From Acinetobacter zhairuonensis (GTDB taxonomy: Bacteria > Pseudomonadota > Gammaproteobacteria > Pseudomonadales > Moraxellaceae), in assembly GCF_022601715.1 (NCBI RefSeq), contig NZ_JAKVIM010000006.1, positions 124,001 to 188,000 on the forward strand: a DNA stretch of 64,000 nt, written 5' to 3'. The notes beneath the pieces were generated by a model. It was not told where the DNA came from and did not search any database. It saw only the letters and a list, made by a program, of their open reading frames with translations. Below, piece after piece: positions 1 to 9,732 of this stretch (position 1 is the first letter of the stretch; every line of letters starts with the position of its first letter). The position numbers were made by a program, and so were the translations under genes.

Positions 1-1146
1 GCTGCTCAAGAAGTTTTGCCTAAAGACGCCCAGATCATTGCAATACGTACAGCTCCGACAGAGAACAGTACCACCAGAATACTGTATCAAGGCTCCCAAG
101 ATTCCATTACATCGATGGCTATTTTTGTGAATCCTTATACGCTTAAGGTACAAGGTCAGCTTGCTGCGTATGGCACCAGTGGTGTGCTGCCTGTCCGCAC
201 CTTTTTAGATCAAGTTCATCGAAATCTATTGCTCGGAGAGTGGGGACGTCTTTACAGTGAACTTGCCGCAAGTTGGCTCGGGATATTTACACTCACAGGA
301 CTGCTACAATGGTGGCTTAAACGTAAACAGATTAAGACATCTGCACATCAGCGTAATCGTTTCATTAAATGGCATTATCTGACCGCGTTGCTGATTTTAC
401 CGATGCTTTTATTCTTATCCATTACGGGTTTAACTTGGTCAAAATGGTCAGGTGCAAATATTGCCGAAATTCGACATTGGTTAAATAGCGATACGCCAAC
501 GTTGAATAGACAAATTCAAATGACATCACATTCACAGCATGTCGACCCACATGCAGAACATCATGGCAAGATGAATATGTCTTCTGATATGAAGGTATTG
601 GACTTTGATTATTTTGATCAGATGGTCACAATTGCCAGAGCCAATGGACTGATGGCAACCGCCTTGCAGATCAAACCAAGTTATCAGCACAATCAGGCAT
701 GGACGGTAGAGGAAATAAATCATCGTCATCCGATACAAATTGATGCTTTAGCGGTTGATATCGCGCAACAAAAAGTGATTGATCAAGTGCATTTTAAAGA
801 TTTCCCTTTGTCAGCTAAATTGACGCGTTGGGGTGTCGATATGCACATTGGAGTATTGTTTGGTTGGTGGAATCAACTTATTTTGGTGCTGAGTGCACTG
901 GGGATATTAATGATTACCGCTTTTGCTTATCGTGCATGGTGGAGCTATAGCCGTCCTGCAGAGTCCATTCAGCAATTGAATAAGAGTTTGAGTCAGCTTT
1001 GGCAGCAAGGTAATCTTCTACCTTTAAGCATTCTTATTATGAGTTTAGTTTTACTCTATTTTTTAGTGCCTGTATGGGTCGTAAGTATAGTGGTATTACA
1101 TATCATCTTCGCGGTTGGACAACTCTTTAAACAGATCAAACATTAA
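1..1146 (+). CDS. PepSY domain membrane protein (PiuB-like), 5' end outside window
   Basis: The frame is open from the first base, so the true start lies upstream. The visible part (about 381 residues) has membrane segments near window residues 85-105, 125-145, 285-310 and at the C-terminus. The soluble part between the second and third carries a His/Met-rich patch (HVDPHAEHHGKM) of a kind often seen in metal-exposed proteins. This matches PepSY-associated inner-membrane proteins of the PiuB type. They are commonly encoded beside TonB-dependent metallophore receptors and are thought to act in reduction or handling of the imported metal complex. It is followed by a DUF2946 gene and a TonB receptor on the same strand. 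Family call is firm; the metal (iron or copper) is inferred. Confidence 0.8.
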   Translation, partial: AAQEVLPKDAQIIAIRTAPTENSTTRILYQGSQDSITSMAIFVNPYTLKVQGQLAAYGTSGVLPVRTFLDQVHRNLLLGEWGRLYSELAASWLGIFTLTGLLQWWLKRKQIKTSAHQRNRFIKWHYLTALLILPMLLFLSITGLTWSKWSGANIAEIRHWLNSDTPTLNRQIQMTSHSQHVDPHAEHHGKMNMSSDMKVLDFDYFDQMVTIARANGLMATALQIKPSYQHNQAWTVEEINHRHPIQIDALAVDIAQQKVIDQVHFKDFPLSAKLTRWGVDMHIGVLFGWWNQLILVLSALGILMITAFAYRAWWSYSRPAESIQQLNKSLSQLWQQGNLLPLSILIMSLVLLYFLVPVWVVSIVVLHIIFAVGQLFKQIKH

Positions 1147-1337
1147 GCAATAGAGTCACTTTTGCAATTTTTAGCTGATGAGCATTATTTCGAAATTGAT
1201 TTTTTGTAGCTGTAAAACATGTATAGATTGAGTTTTAGTCGTTTATGACAAATAAATTGATCTAAAACCTTACATTGCTTTGATCATTATATCTATGCTA
1301 ATTTCGCTGAGCTCAAGCTGAATGGACGAGTAGTGGA

Positions 1338-1760
1338 TTGAGAACGGCTTTGGTTCTCGCATTAGTGGCGATGTTTTTACAAGTTGCTGTATTTTTACAG
1401 CCCTTATTACCTGAGCAATTTCAAATTTCTCGGGTTTGCGTCACGATTGCTGAATTATCCGCTACGTCCAAATCAACGCTGCATAGCATGCACAAAATGC
1501 AAACTCATGATTTGCATCAATCAGATGTTCAGCAGCTTCAGATCTCAAGTTCCCAGCATGATCATACACTTGATCATCAATGTATGTTCTGTACTGTTTA
1601 TGGACATTTAATTGCAAACTTAAATCTTGAGATCCAAGAAGTATTTGAACGATTACAAATCCGATTACTGACTTTTCAGAAAGCATTTAAGCATGTCTTC
1701 TTTGTATTACAACGCTTATTTTTAAGTCCTCAAGGACGAGCCCCGCCTGTATTCGCCTAA
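1338..1760 (+). CDS. DUF2946-family small membrane-associated protein
   Basis: A 140-residue protein with an N-terminal hydrophobic segment (residues 3-23) and the C-terminal HQCMFC signature typical of DUF2946 proteins. The middle is rich in His, Met and Gln (for example HSMHKMQTHDLHQ), suggesting metal contact. The start is uncertain: the frame opens after a stop at 1308-1310 and the first usable codons are TTG 1338 or TTG 1350, with ATG only at 1371, which would cut into the hydrophobic segment. DUF2946 genes are often found next to TonB receptors and copper genes, as here. The molecular role of the family is not established. Confidence 0.65.
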   Translation: MRTALVLALVAMFLQVAVFLQPLLPEQFQISRVCVTIAELSATSKSTLHSMHKMQTHDLHQSDVQQLQISSSQHDHTLDHQCMFCTVYGHLIANLNLEIQEVFERLQIRLLTFQKAFKHVFFVLQRLFLSPQGRAPPVFA

Positions 1761-2077
1761 AACTCCAGTAGCAAATCATCATGCGCGTTAAACACTCAAC
1801 AGCTTTGAATGATTTGTTCAACGTTTTGTTGTTCATACTTCGTAGTTTTACGTAGATCCCCTTGTATTCATTTCTGATATTTCAAAATTGCTAGAAAGCA
1901 TGCTGAAGAAAAAAATGGGGATCGCAGTAAATGATCGAGATATTTAGGCTTGCATAAGCGCTGAGCAAAATATCAGGAGGGAGGTTTTGGTAATTCTTCT
2001 CATCAATCTGATCAAACAGCTACGCAGTATTGAATTAACCCCTTATTCAAGTTTAAAAAAATTTTAGGTTTTTATTC
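1761..2077. other. Intergenic, 317 bp
   Basis: Leader region of the TonB receptor. I found no convincing Fur, Zur or CusR box, no hairpin with a T-run, and no small ORF with a ribosome binding site. Confidence 0.5.
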
Positions 2078-4177
2078 ATGGCGAAGTTTGTATTTCATCC
2101 ACTGACCTTAGGTATTTTACTGGCTCAATTTTCAATGGGCACAGCTTCTGCTGCTGAAACCACTGAGAACAATACAGCACAACTCGCAACCATTACTTTA
2201 ACTGCTGAGAAGCAGGATGAGCGCCATACTTCATCTCAGGCGATTACCCAGTTTAACCATGACTTATTGGAAGTGCCATTTACCAAATCACATGTCTCAA
2301 ATGAAGATATTCAAAATCATAATGTTCAGCGTGTGAGTGATGCGTTGTCCTTGGTGAATGGTGTAGTTTATCAAGACAGTTATGGTGGTGGATTTTGGGA
2401 TAACTATTCCTTCCGAGGCTTTAGTACCGACCCCAATATGGGGACAATCTACATGCGTAATGGGCTCAGTTCCGTGAGTGGTATTCATACCCCTAGAGAT
2501 ATGATCAATATTCAAGCAATTGATTTCCTGAAAGGACCAATGGCCGCGATGTATGGGCAGGGCGCGATTGGAGGCATCATGAACATTACCACCAAACAGC
2601 CCGAATGGCAGAACAAGAATAGTTTAAATCTAAGTGGCAGCACCTTAGAAGAATACCGTGCTGCTGTGGATACTACAGGTGCAATAAATCAGGATGTGGC
2701 TTATCGCCTTGGATTGGCTTATGAAAATAACCAGAGCTTTCGCAATCAAGTCGATAGTGAACATTATTATATTGCCCCACAACTGGCTTGGAAGCTTTCG
2801 GAGCAAACCCAGTTGAATCTGGATACCGAATTTGCAGAATCCCAAGGGGTATTTGATCGCGGTATCCCAATGGTCAATGGTCAGTTCACCTTGAATAAAA
2901 AAACCTTTTTAGGTGAACCGAGTGATGGTGATATTGAGATCAAAGATCAAATGTATCAATTACGCCTAAATCATGAATTTAATGACAATTGGAATAATAC
3001 GACTGCAATTACCTATAGTCATGGAGAACGTGCAGGAACATCGACCGAAATCTCGTCTATTGCGCCAGATGGAAAAACCGCAAACCGTTTCCGTCGCTCA
3101 CGACAATTTGAAACCGATACCAGCGATTTTCAGTCGATTTTACGAGGCAAGTTCGATACGGGATCGATTCGCCATGAAATAGTTACAAATCTAGAAGCTA
3201 GTCACTATACCATTGATCAGTTACAACGCCGAAGTGCAGCAGGGACATCCAGTCAGATAGATATCTACAATCCTGTGTATGGTCAGAATATTCTTCCTTT
3301 AACCCGCATTACCAAAGACAGCAAAGAAACGCAGGATATCTTGGGCTTTAATCTTCAAGATCAGATTTTTCTCAATAATCAGTGGAATGTATTGATTGGT
3401 AGTCGTTTCAATCGCTTAGAACAGCAAATTGAGGATCATCGTACAGGAAACTCATCCGAACAGGCATTTACACCGTTTACACCTCGTGCAGGGATTAATT
3501 ATCAACCCACTGAAAAACTTTCTTTTTATAGCAATTGGGGCAAGGCATTTGAGTTAAATACAGGCTTGAATAAAGACAATGAGCTGTATGACCCTGAAAA
3601 AACTGAAAGCTGGGAAGTTGGAGGCAAGTATCAGTTCTTGGCAAAAAGCTGGTTAGGCTTAACCTATTTTGATCTAGATAAGCAGCATTTACTCACGGAA
3701 GGTATTAGTGATAGCTATGTCGATAGTGGTCGAGTGCAAAGCCATGGTCTTGAGTTCGAGTTACAACATCAGTTCACAGATCATCTACGTGTCAATGCCA
3801 ACTATACCTATACCGATGCTTCAATTGTAGAAAGTGAAGTTGAAGCAAAAGGTGCCAGACTTAAAAATATTCCAAAACATACTGCTAATTTAAGTGCAGA
3901 TTATCAGTTTAGTCTGGTGGGGCATGAAGCAGGTTTGATTGGCAATGTAAATTATTATGGCAAACGTAGTGCAAACTATATCGACAATGGCACAAGCTTA
4001 CCTGAATTTACTGTGGTGAATCTTGGAGGATATGTTCAAGTACATCCAGATTTACGTGTCCAGTTGAATATAGAGAATCTATTCGATCGAGACTACTACG
4101 TATCTAGCTATACCAACAACTGGGTACAACCCGGTGAACCACTGAAGGCAACAGCAACCATTCACTGGGCATTCTAA
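2078..4177 (+). CDS. TonB-dependent siderophore-type outer-membrane receptor
   Basis: A 699-residue receptor with a signal peptide (cleavage probably after TASA, residue 25). The plug domain (about 60-170) contains the motif run DALSLVNGV, FRGFSTDP, DFLKGP and GGIMNITTK, and a 22-strand barrel follows. The C-terminus ends in aromatic Phe (HWAF), the usual barrel-assembly signal. Plug motifs are those of FhuA/FoxA/FpvA-like siderophore receptors. The receptor at 28421-30559 is a clear paralogue, sharing YGGGFWDNYS and the last-strand pattern around YYVSSY and WVQPGEP. It lies between PepSY/DUF2946 genes and copper genes, so a copper- or iron-chelate substrate is possible. Outer-membrane location and TonB energisation are family knowledge; the ligand is unknown. 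Confidence 0.9.
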   Translation: MAKFVFHPLTLGILLAQFSMGTASAAETTENNTAQLATITLTAEKQDERHTSSQAITQFNHDLLEVPFTKSHVSNEDIQNHNVQRVSDALSLVNGVVYQDSYGGGFWDNYSFRGFSTDPNMGTIYMRNGLSSVSGIHTPRDMINIQAIDFLKGPMAAMYGQGAIGGIMNITTKQPEWQNKNSLNLSGSTLEEYRAAVDTTGAINQDVAYRLGLAYENNQSFRNQVDSEHYYIAPQLAWKLSEQTQLNLDTEFAESQGVFDRGIPMVNGQFTLNKKTFLGEPSDGDIEIKDQMYQLRLNHEFNDNWNNTTAITYSHGERAGTSTEISSIAPDGKTANRFRRSRQFETDTSDFQSILRGKFDTGSIRHEIVTNLEASHYTIDQLQRRSAAGTSSQIDIYNPVYGQNILPLTRITKDSKETQDILGFNLQDQIFLNNQWNVLIGSRFNRLEQQIEDHRTGNSSEQAFTPFTPRAGINYQPTEKLSFYSNWGKAFELNTGLNKDNELYDPEKTESWEVGGKYQFLAKSWLGLTYFDLDKQHLLTEGISDSYVDSGRVQSHGLEFELQHQFTDHLRVNANYTYTDASIVESEVEAKGARLKNIPKHTANLSADYQFSLVGHEAGLIGNVNYYGKRSANYIDNGTSLPEFTVVNLGGYVQVHPDLRVQLNIENLFDRDYYVSSYTNNWVQPGEPLKATATIHWAF

Positions 4178-4246
4178 GCCGGCATGAGTTTAGGTTTTAT
4201 ACCAAACTGGCTCATTGTTATGACTTTCAAATCACTAGAATGAATG

Positions 4247-4277
4247 ACTTGGAGTAATCACATCAATTACTCCAAGT
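4247..4277. terminator. Perfect 12-bp stem between convergent genes
   Basis: ACTTGGAGTAAT and ATTACTCCAAGT pair perfectly around a 7-base loop, about 70 bp after the receptor stop and before the copD stop. There is no long T-run, so termination is likely but not certain. Confidence 0.5.
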
Positions 4278-4406
4278 ATCATGAATTTTGCGACTTTAAT
4301 ACGACATTTTTCTATTGTTAATTTAAAACTTATCAATGAGGTAGCACTAAGGTTCTAGCGATCATTTTCAATAAAAAAAAGTCAACTCCATTTCATCTAG
4401 GAATTA

Positions 4407-5285
4407 CTATTCAAGACCAACTACTGTGGTGATATAACCTGTGGTGAATAGGATGGAAAGACCCAGAAGCATTTCCAAACAGATGGCATAACTTAATTTT
4501 TTCGCAAATTTGGGATCTTGCAAACGAGGAGTGAAGTACCATTTGTTAAAGGCCGCCAATAATATAATACTGAGTACCAAGAGGATTTTAATGATAAACC
4601 CCTGTCCATAAGCAGTGCTGAGGAGGGTATTGAAATCTTGTACAAGCAACAGCACGATACTGATCCCACAAGTCGCTAGTATCGCGACAATTACCGCGGC
4701 AATTTGACCAAACACGTGCATGCGCTCTTTTAATGGCAAACCATGAATTAAGGTGCTGGTTTTCCATAAAGGATAGAGTGATCCCATCCATAAAGACATC
4801 GCGAATACATGCAGTGATAACAACAAGTGACCGAACCGGTCTAAATGGGTGACATGTCCAAGTTGAGAAAAACTGAACAGAATGGGGAGAATCAATAAAC
4901 CTATAACAATGGCTTCAACATTAGAAATTGGACGTGCTTTGCTTAGTTTAATGATCATCAACAGAAGGATGAGGGCAAAGCTGATAGACCGAATCATGTA
5001 AGCATGCCCGATCGGGGTATTTATGAGCAAGGAGATGTAGTTGCTATCCCACATACCCGACAGACCACTATTTGAAAAACTGCCGATGAGAACAAAAAAT
5101 CCTAGAACACTCGTCACTAAACCTAAGCCTGCGCCAAGCGTGATGTATTTAAGGAGCATTTGCTGAATATTGGTATAACGTTTAAGTAGATACGAGCAGA
5201 ATAACCCACCTGTCACAAATGCAACGCCAAGATATAACATGCCTTTGACTAGCCATGATAAATAGTCCCAAGTTTCAGCAACCAT
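4407..5285 (-). CDS. copD: Copper resistance protein CopD family, inner membrane
   Basis: A 292-residue polytopic protein with about eight hydrophobic segments. Histidine and methionine residues lie near the membrane faces (GHVTHLDRFGHLLLSLHVFAM), as expected for CopD/YcnJ-type copper permeases. It follows copC by 63 bp on the same strand, and the start ATG has an AAGGA site 8-9 bases upstream. CopD acts with periplasmic CopC, probably moving copper across the inner membrane. The pair lies downstream of a CusR-like box and beside a CusRS-like two-component system, so copper induction is expected. Family assignment is strong; transport direction is not shown by sequence. Confidence 0.87.
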   Translation of the reverse strand: MVAETWDYLSWLVKGMLYLGVAFVTGGLFCSYLLKRYTNIQQMLLKYITLGAGLGLVTSVLGFFVLIGSFSNSGLSGMWDSNYISLLINTPIGHAYMIRSISFALILLLMIIKLSKARPISNVEAIVIGLLILPILFSFSQLGHVTHLDRFGHLLLSLHVFAMSLWMGSLYPLWKTSTLIHGLPLKERMHVFGQIAAVIVAILATCGISIVLLLVQDFNTLLSTAYGQGFIIKILLVLSIILLAAFNKWYFTPRLQDPKFAKKLSYAICLEMLLGLSILFTTGYITTVVGLE

Positions 5286-5348
5286 ATTCTTCGTCCTTGC
5301 AACGACATCATGTCAGCCAAAGATTGACATGATGTCCATTGAGATTTT

Positions 5349-5729
5349 TTATTTTGGTGATTTTAGCGTGAAATTATATTCACCACTCATGTGATGACCA
5401 TCCATGCCCATGGTGGTCCAGATCACAGTATATTTGCCTGATTTTAGTTTTGGCAGAGCGACTTCAAATGATTTTTTTAAGTCATGATTGACTTGGTAAT
5501 TTAGCGCGATCGTTTTACTTTGCGCATCCTTCAGCTTGACGTTCATTAACATCACTTCGCTGCCAAAGTTCAGTCTTAAACTGTTAGGCTGGCTTGCAAC
5601 AGTAGCATTGATGGCTGGATTTGCGCTTTCAAGACTCACATGGGCTAAAGCACTTGAAGAGGCAACCACTAAACTTGCACCCAAAAGCATATTACGTAAG
5701 GCATTTGTTGTACGTTGAGAGAAAATCAT
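5349..5729 (-). CDS. copC: Periplasmic copper-binding protein CopC
   Basis: A 126-residue protein with a signal peptide cut after SALA, leaving a mature N-terminal His (HVSLES). In CopC this histidine is a Cu(II) ligand together with a C-terminal Asp/His pair, here in MDGHHMSGEY. The length and the closing strand EYNFTL are typical of the CopC/YobA family. It is the first gene of a copC-copD unit. A 22-bp CusR-like box lies about 124 bp upstream at 5853-5874. The Met-rich Cu(I) site of some CopC proteins is only partly present (SEVMLMNV), suggesting mainly Cu(II) binding. Confidence 0.9.
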   Translation of the reverse strand: MIFSQRTTNALRNMLLGASLVVASSSALAHVSLESANPAINATVASQPNSLRLNFGSEVMLMNVKLKDAQSKTIALNYQVNHDLKKSFEVALPKLKSGKYTVIWTTMGMDGHHMSGEYNFTLKSPK

Positions 5730-5852
5730 GTCCTCATCCTTTTAAAACTATCAGGGGTTAAGCAATGGCTTAATCAAGCTTCTCGGCTTGGTAAATTGCT
5801 CATCACCTTTTTCTCTATTATTCAGGATCTAATGAAACGCCTCGATGACTTC

Positions 5853-5874
5853 AAAATTACATTTTTGTCATTTT
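5853..5874 (-). promoter_or_regulatory. CusR/CopR-like copper box upstream of copCD
   Basis: AAAATTACAT, two bases, then TTGTCATTTT. Compared with the E. coli CusR palindrome (AAAATGACAA-N2-TTGTCATTTT) 18 of 20 defined positions match. Its place upstream of copC and near a CusR-like regulator gene supports function. Confidence 0.65.
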
Positions 5875-6112
5875 CGGTGGTGGACAGGGAACTGAGTACA
5901 CTTTGCGGAACCCTATAGACTTGTAGATCAAATAGATAAAATTTTGTTATTACAATACTTTTTAAAATGAGTGCGTAGAAAGTGTCTAAATTCTCTTGAA
6001 AGGGAACCTAACCATTCAGGTTTATCAAGCCATTTCCTGCATGATTGTGAACAGCTTCTTCGGACATTCCTGTGAGAATAAGGAATGTCTAAAAAGCAAA
6101 AACAGCAACGCG

Positions 6113-7489
6113 TTAATTTTTAAAGGTGATTGTAAAAATAATATGTCCGTTTTGATAATCGGCTTGGATGGTTGCTCTATGTACATCAAGAATAGATTTA
6201 GTAATAGCCAGTCCTAAGCCTGTCCCTTCTTCAACGCGCTGTCGAGATGCATCGGTGCGATAAAACCGATCGAATAGCCGACTCAACTGTTCTTGTGATA
6301 AAGGGGGGCATTCATTTTCAATTTTAAAAATTGTGGTCTCTGTGTTTTGCTCGCAGTTGATGTTAATGGTGGAATCTGGCTTACCATATTTAATCGCATT
6401 CGATAGCAAATTACTCAGTGCACGGCGCAGCATTAACGGATCACCCTGTACATTGGCAGAACCACTTTGGCTTAAAGACATATTTTTTTCAGCAGCGATT
6501 GCATCATAAAAGTCAAACAAAGCGGCAACTTCTTGTTCTAAATTCACTTGTTGTAAATTGGGTAAATGTAATCCATGCTCTGCTTTAGCAAGAAAAAGCA
6601 TATCCGAAATCATACGGGCTAAACGTTCAAACTCTTCTAAATTTGAAAAAAGAACTTCCTGATAAGTCTGAATATTTCGGCTACGCGATAAACAAACTTG
6701 TGTTTGAGTCATCAAGTTGTTAATTGGCGTTCGAATTTCATGTGCAAGATCCGATGAAAAGTCGGACAGTTTTTCCACCGCTATTTCTAGTCGATCTAGC
6801 ATCTCGTTAAAAGCGATGGCGAGTGATCTCAATTCGGTTGGAGTATGGTCGACTTCTAAACGTTCAGACAGATGTTGGGCTGAAATACCTTCTGCAACTC
6901 TTGCCATGTTTTGAACAGGGCGAAGACCTCGCCATGCAGCAAGCCAACCAAAGAACATTAAACAGAGTGTACCGACTAAGCCTATATAAAGTAGCTGTTG
7001 TCTAAAATTATTTAAAAAATGTAGATGTTCAGAAGTATCTACCCCAACAATAATTTGAGCTGATGGAACCATAAGATTTTGCTCAAAAGATTTCTTATAG
7101 ACCAGCCCACGATAGACTTTATTTTGATTCCGCCATTCTACCCATGTGTTTTTGGGGGACTTGGTGAGCACTTTAGAATCAATGACGGTCGGTGCCGAAC
7201 TAAAGATAATTTCCCCAGAGGGGCGCTCAATCTGAACGATTAAATCATGATGACCAACTAAGGCATCTTTTAAATATAAATTGAGCTCTTGTGCACTAGA
7301 AGGATTTTGAGCCAATAAGTTTTCAACCAGTTGAATTTTGCCCTCTAACTGCGTTCTGTCTTGCATTTCAAAATGATGCATTACAAGTTGATGAATGACC
7401 AACCCCATAATCATTAAGATAATAATAGTGGAAATGGAAAAGACGAGTGCAATACGAAAGCTGATTGCATTCAACAATTTATGAGTCAT
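6113..7489 (-). CDS. Heavy-metal sensor histidine kinase (CusS-like)
   Basis: A 458-residue kinase. A first membrane segment (about 12-36) and a second (about 168-188) flank a periplasmic sensor domain. A HAMP linker then leads to the phospho-acceptor His250 in [11 protein letters not shown]. The ATPase domain shows [10 protein letters not shown] (N-box) and [10 protein letters not shown] (G-box). Overall length and order match CusS/CopS sensors. The start ATG overlaps the response-regulator stop by 11 bp, so the two are cotranscribed. It probably senses periplasmic copper or silver and phosphorylates the adjacent regulator. The copper assignment rests on family resemblance plus the neighbouring copC, copD and boxes. 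Confidence 0.87.
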   Translation of the reverse strand: MTHKLLNAISFRIALVFSISTIIILMIMGLVIHQLVMHHFEMQDRTQLEGKIQLVENLLAQNPSSAQELNLYLKDALVGHHDLIVQIERPSGEIIFSSAPTVIDSKVLTKSPKNTWVEWRNQNKVYRGLVYKKSFEQNLMVPSAQIIVGVDTSEHLHFLNNFRQQLLYIGLVGTLCLMFFGWLAAWRGLRPVQNMARVAEGISAQHLSERLEVDHTPTELRSLAIAFNEMLDRLEIAVEKLSDFSSDLAHEIRTPINNLMTQTQVCLSRSRNIQTYQEVLFSNLEEFERLARMISDMLFLAKAEHGLHLPNLQQVNLEQEVAALFDFYDAIAAEKNMSLSQSGSANVQGDPLMLRRALSNLLSNAIKYGKPDSTININCEQNTETTIFKIENECPPLSQEQLSRLFDRFYRTDASRQRVEEGTGLGLAITKSILDVHRATIQADYQNGHIIFTITFKN

Positions 7490-8162
7490 CTTCTATCTCT
7501 AGCACATAGCCCATACCACGTATGTTCTGAATCAGTTTAGGGCTAAAGTCACTGTCAATTTTATTTCTTAAGCGTTTAATCGCGACTTCGACAACATTGG
7601 TATCGCTATCAAAGTTCATATCCCAGATTTGCGATGCAATCAGCGCTCTAGGTAGGATTTCTCCACGCCTACGCATAAATAATTCCATCAGTGCAAACTC
7701 TTTTGCCGTCAGGTCAATGCGTTGTCCCGCCCGTGTGACACGCCGTTTACGCAGATCAAGCTCAAGATCCGCAATGGTAATAATATTGCTGTCTTCTTTT
7801 TGTTGCCCGCGCCGCAGAAGACTTTTTATTCGAGCCAGTAATTCGGCAAAAGCAAAAGGTTTGACCAAGTAATCATCTGCACCTAAATCTAAACCTTTGA
7901 CTCGATCTTCAATTTGATCACGAGCAGATAGAAACAGAATCGGCATGGTTTTACCACTTTTTCGGATATCTTGAATGATGCTCCAACCATCTAGTTTAGG
8001 TAACATCACATCCAAAATAATCAGGTCATATTCTTCAGAAAGCGCTTGATACTTGCCCGATAATCCATCTGTGACCCAGTCGGTAATATAGCCTGCTTCA
8101 GTCAACCCTTGCTTCAGGTAATCCCCAGTTTTTTGTTCATCTTCAACCAATAAGATTCTCAT
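7479..8162 (-). CDS. OmpR-family heavy-metal response regulator (CusR-like)
   Basis: A 227-residue regulator. The receiver domain has the acidic pocket VEDE and phospho-acceptor Asp51 in [14 protein letters not shown]. The switch Lys lies in DYLVKPF, and a C-terminal winged helix carries [17 protein letters not shown] take the start at ATG 8162 (MRILLVEDE), preceded by GGGA, rather than the in-frame TTG at 8168. It is the first gene of the two-component unit. CusR-like boxes lie upstream of copC (5853) and between this gene and the Met/His-rich protein (8223), making those the likely targets together with autoregulation. Confidence 0.9.
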   Translation of the reverse strand: MRILLVEDEQKTGDYLKQGLTEAGYITDWVTDGLSGKYQALSEEYDLIILDVMLPKLDGWSIIQDIRKSGKTMPILFLSARDQIEDRVKGLDLGADDYLVKPFAFAELLARIKSLLRRGQQKEDSNIITIADLELDLRKRRVTRAGQRIDLTAKEFALMELFMRRRGEILPRALIASQIWDMNFDSDTNVVEVAIKRLRNKIDSDFSPKLIQNIRGMGYVLEIEDDS

Positions 8163-8222
8163 AGACAAAATCCCATATCACACCTGACTATCATAATAGC
8201 GTGATAAATAGGTGATTTTACG

Positions 8223-8244
8223 TAGATTACAAAAATGTCATTTT
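8223..8244. promoter_or_regulatory. CusR-like box in the divergent regulator / Met-His protein promoter
   Basis: GATTACAA, a short spacer, then TGTCATTTT; about 16 of 20 positions fit the CusR palindrome. It sits between the divergent starts at 8162 and 8312, so it could serve both genes. Confidence 0.5.
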
Positions 8245-8311
8245 CATGTCACTTAGATGTTTATCACTCAGGGATATGTTAGGGGAAGAAAGTTAATTTT
8301 TGGAGCAAAAA

Positions 8312-8611
8312 ATGAAAATGATGTTTCGCTGTGGTTTAACCACTTTCATGTGTGTTGGTGCTTTAGTGATGGGTACCCAATCTTGGGCAGCGGAGGCTAA
8401 GCCTGCAGTAGCTCAAACTCCAGCCAAGGCTAAAATGCAGGAGAAATGCCCAGAACCGTGTGATATGAAAACTATGGAGAAAATGCAACAAGACCATAGC
8501 CAACATACCCAAATGGCAGAGATGTCTGAGATGGATCATTCTAAAATGATGGACATGGATCACTCAAAAATGGACCATTCTAATATGAATCAATCCGCTC
8601 CAAAAAAATAA
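8312..8611 (+). CDS. Small periplasmic Met/His/Asp-rich copper-associated protein
   Basis: A 99-residue protein. The ATG at 8312 has GGAG seven bases upstream; an in-frame TTG at 8300 is less likely. A signal peptide (cut after QSWA) is followed by an Ala/Pro/Lys linker, a CPEPC cysteine pair and a C-terminal tail of imperfect MDHSKM repeats. Such tails bind Cu(I)/Ag(I) in several periplasmic copper proteins. It is divergent from the CusRS-like genes and shares a CusR-like box, so copper-induced sequestration or delivery is the likely role. No named family was recognised. Confidence 0.7.
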   Translation: MKMMFRCGLTTFMCVGALVMGTQSWAAEAKPAVAQTPAKAKMQEKCPEPCDMKTMEKMQQDHSQHTQMAEMSEMDHSKMMDMDHSKMDHSNMNQSAPKK

Positions 8612-8636
8612 GGGTTGAAACAATCCGTTTTGAAAC

Positions 8637-8667
8637 AAAAAGAGCATCAAAGTTGATGCTCTTTTTA
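8637..8667. terminator. Rho-independent terminator, probably bidirectional
   Basis: AGAGCATCAA and TTGATGCTCT pair around two bases, with A-runs and T-runs on either side. It serves the Met/His-rich gene and could also serve the opposing gene at 8760. Confidence 0.85.
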
Positions 8668-8759
8668 CTTTAAGCTGGTCAAAGGCTTTTATTTATAGAT
8701 TTAGATCATGCCCTTTGATCTAATAAAAATAAACTTCATTTCTAAGTAATGATAAAAAT

Positions 8760-9458
8760 TCAACAAATCAAGAGCAGTCTATACACGCCATCCTTTTCAA
8801 TAGGTGCTCTATGTACACAAGGTAGGACTTGCTGTGTTGGATGATCTACTGCCAAGCGCCAAAGATGTCCTATACCTAAATTTATAGGTATGGCATTGGG
8901 TTTAGGTTGATAATGTAAATCAAAGAAATACTCTTCAAGGAAAGCTTCAAATTCAGCTTCTGAACCCTCATGTAATTCTTTGAGTTTTTCCCTTATTTCT
9001 GGAATTGAAATTTTTTGCTCGACCTGATCATTGGGCAAAATATCACTTGCTGCACCATGATAAGTACATAAAAAAGTATCCGTAGCGATGGGAGAACGAT
9101 CAACATGATACGAATAGACATCGGTTGAAATGAAATCTAGTTCGTCATCTCGTTCGTAACATTTCAACAAATTAAGTGAAGGAGATGCTCCAAAATCAGT
9201 TAATAACTGAATATCACTTAAGAGAATGTCCCTCGCCAAATTGCCTTTTTCTGAAAGTTGCAGTGCTAAAAGGTCATCAACAGATATTTCGGTCATATTT
9301 TCTTTTAATTCAAGTTTAGCTACGATCTCTTGAAAATCGCCAACTAAATTTCTAGACCAACAAATCGCATTCATGGTTCCTTGGAAAGGTGAATTCACGA
9401 GTTCAGAAAAGGTAGAAACTACCTTAACTTGCTTATTGTCAGAAAACGAATTCTTCAT
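8760..9458 (-). CDS. Uncharacterised soluble protein, DUF1826-like
   Basis: A 232-residue soluble protein without signal peptide or membrane segment. The pairing of YSYHVD and FLCTYHG near residues 117-133 with a C-terminal VHRAPIEKDGVYRLLL resembles the conserved blocks of DUF1826 proteins. The spaced histidines could form a metal site. It is a single gene facing the 8312 gene across a shared terminator. Function is unknown; the family name is a pattern-based suggestion only. Confidence 0.5.
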   Translation of the reverse strand: MKNSFSDNKQVKVVSTFSELVNSPFQGTMNAICWSRNLVGDFQEIVAKLELKENMTEISVDDLLALQLSEKGNLARDILLSDIQLLTDFGASPSLNLLKCYERDDELDFISTDVYSYHVDRSPIATDTFLCTYHGAASDILPNDQVEQKISIPEIREKLKELHEGSEAEFEAFLEEYFFDLHYQPKPNAIPINLGIGHLWRLAVDHPTQQVLPCVHRAPIEKDGVYRLLLIC

Positions 9459-9732
9459 ACTAGCATTAAATCAATCATCAACCGTGCGGGATAATATACC
9501 CATACTCAACATTTTAGAAATGGAAATAACGAAAGAATACATGAGTGCTTCTAGCAAAGAGGCTAGATTGATAAAGACGTATTGTCATCCTATTTTTTTA
9601 TGAAGAAAAATAATCCAGTGCATGAAACACTTGTTAAGATCAGATAGCGTCTAAAGGTTTGATGCCTGTAAATGACTTCAACCTTTAAAGGTGTTTTTTC
9701 ACCATGAAATAAAGAATGAATAGGAACATTTT

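Noticed and set aside
1..1146. Gene starting at TTG 16
   Set aside because: The frame is open to base 1 with coherent sequence, so the protein is more likely truncated by the window edge.
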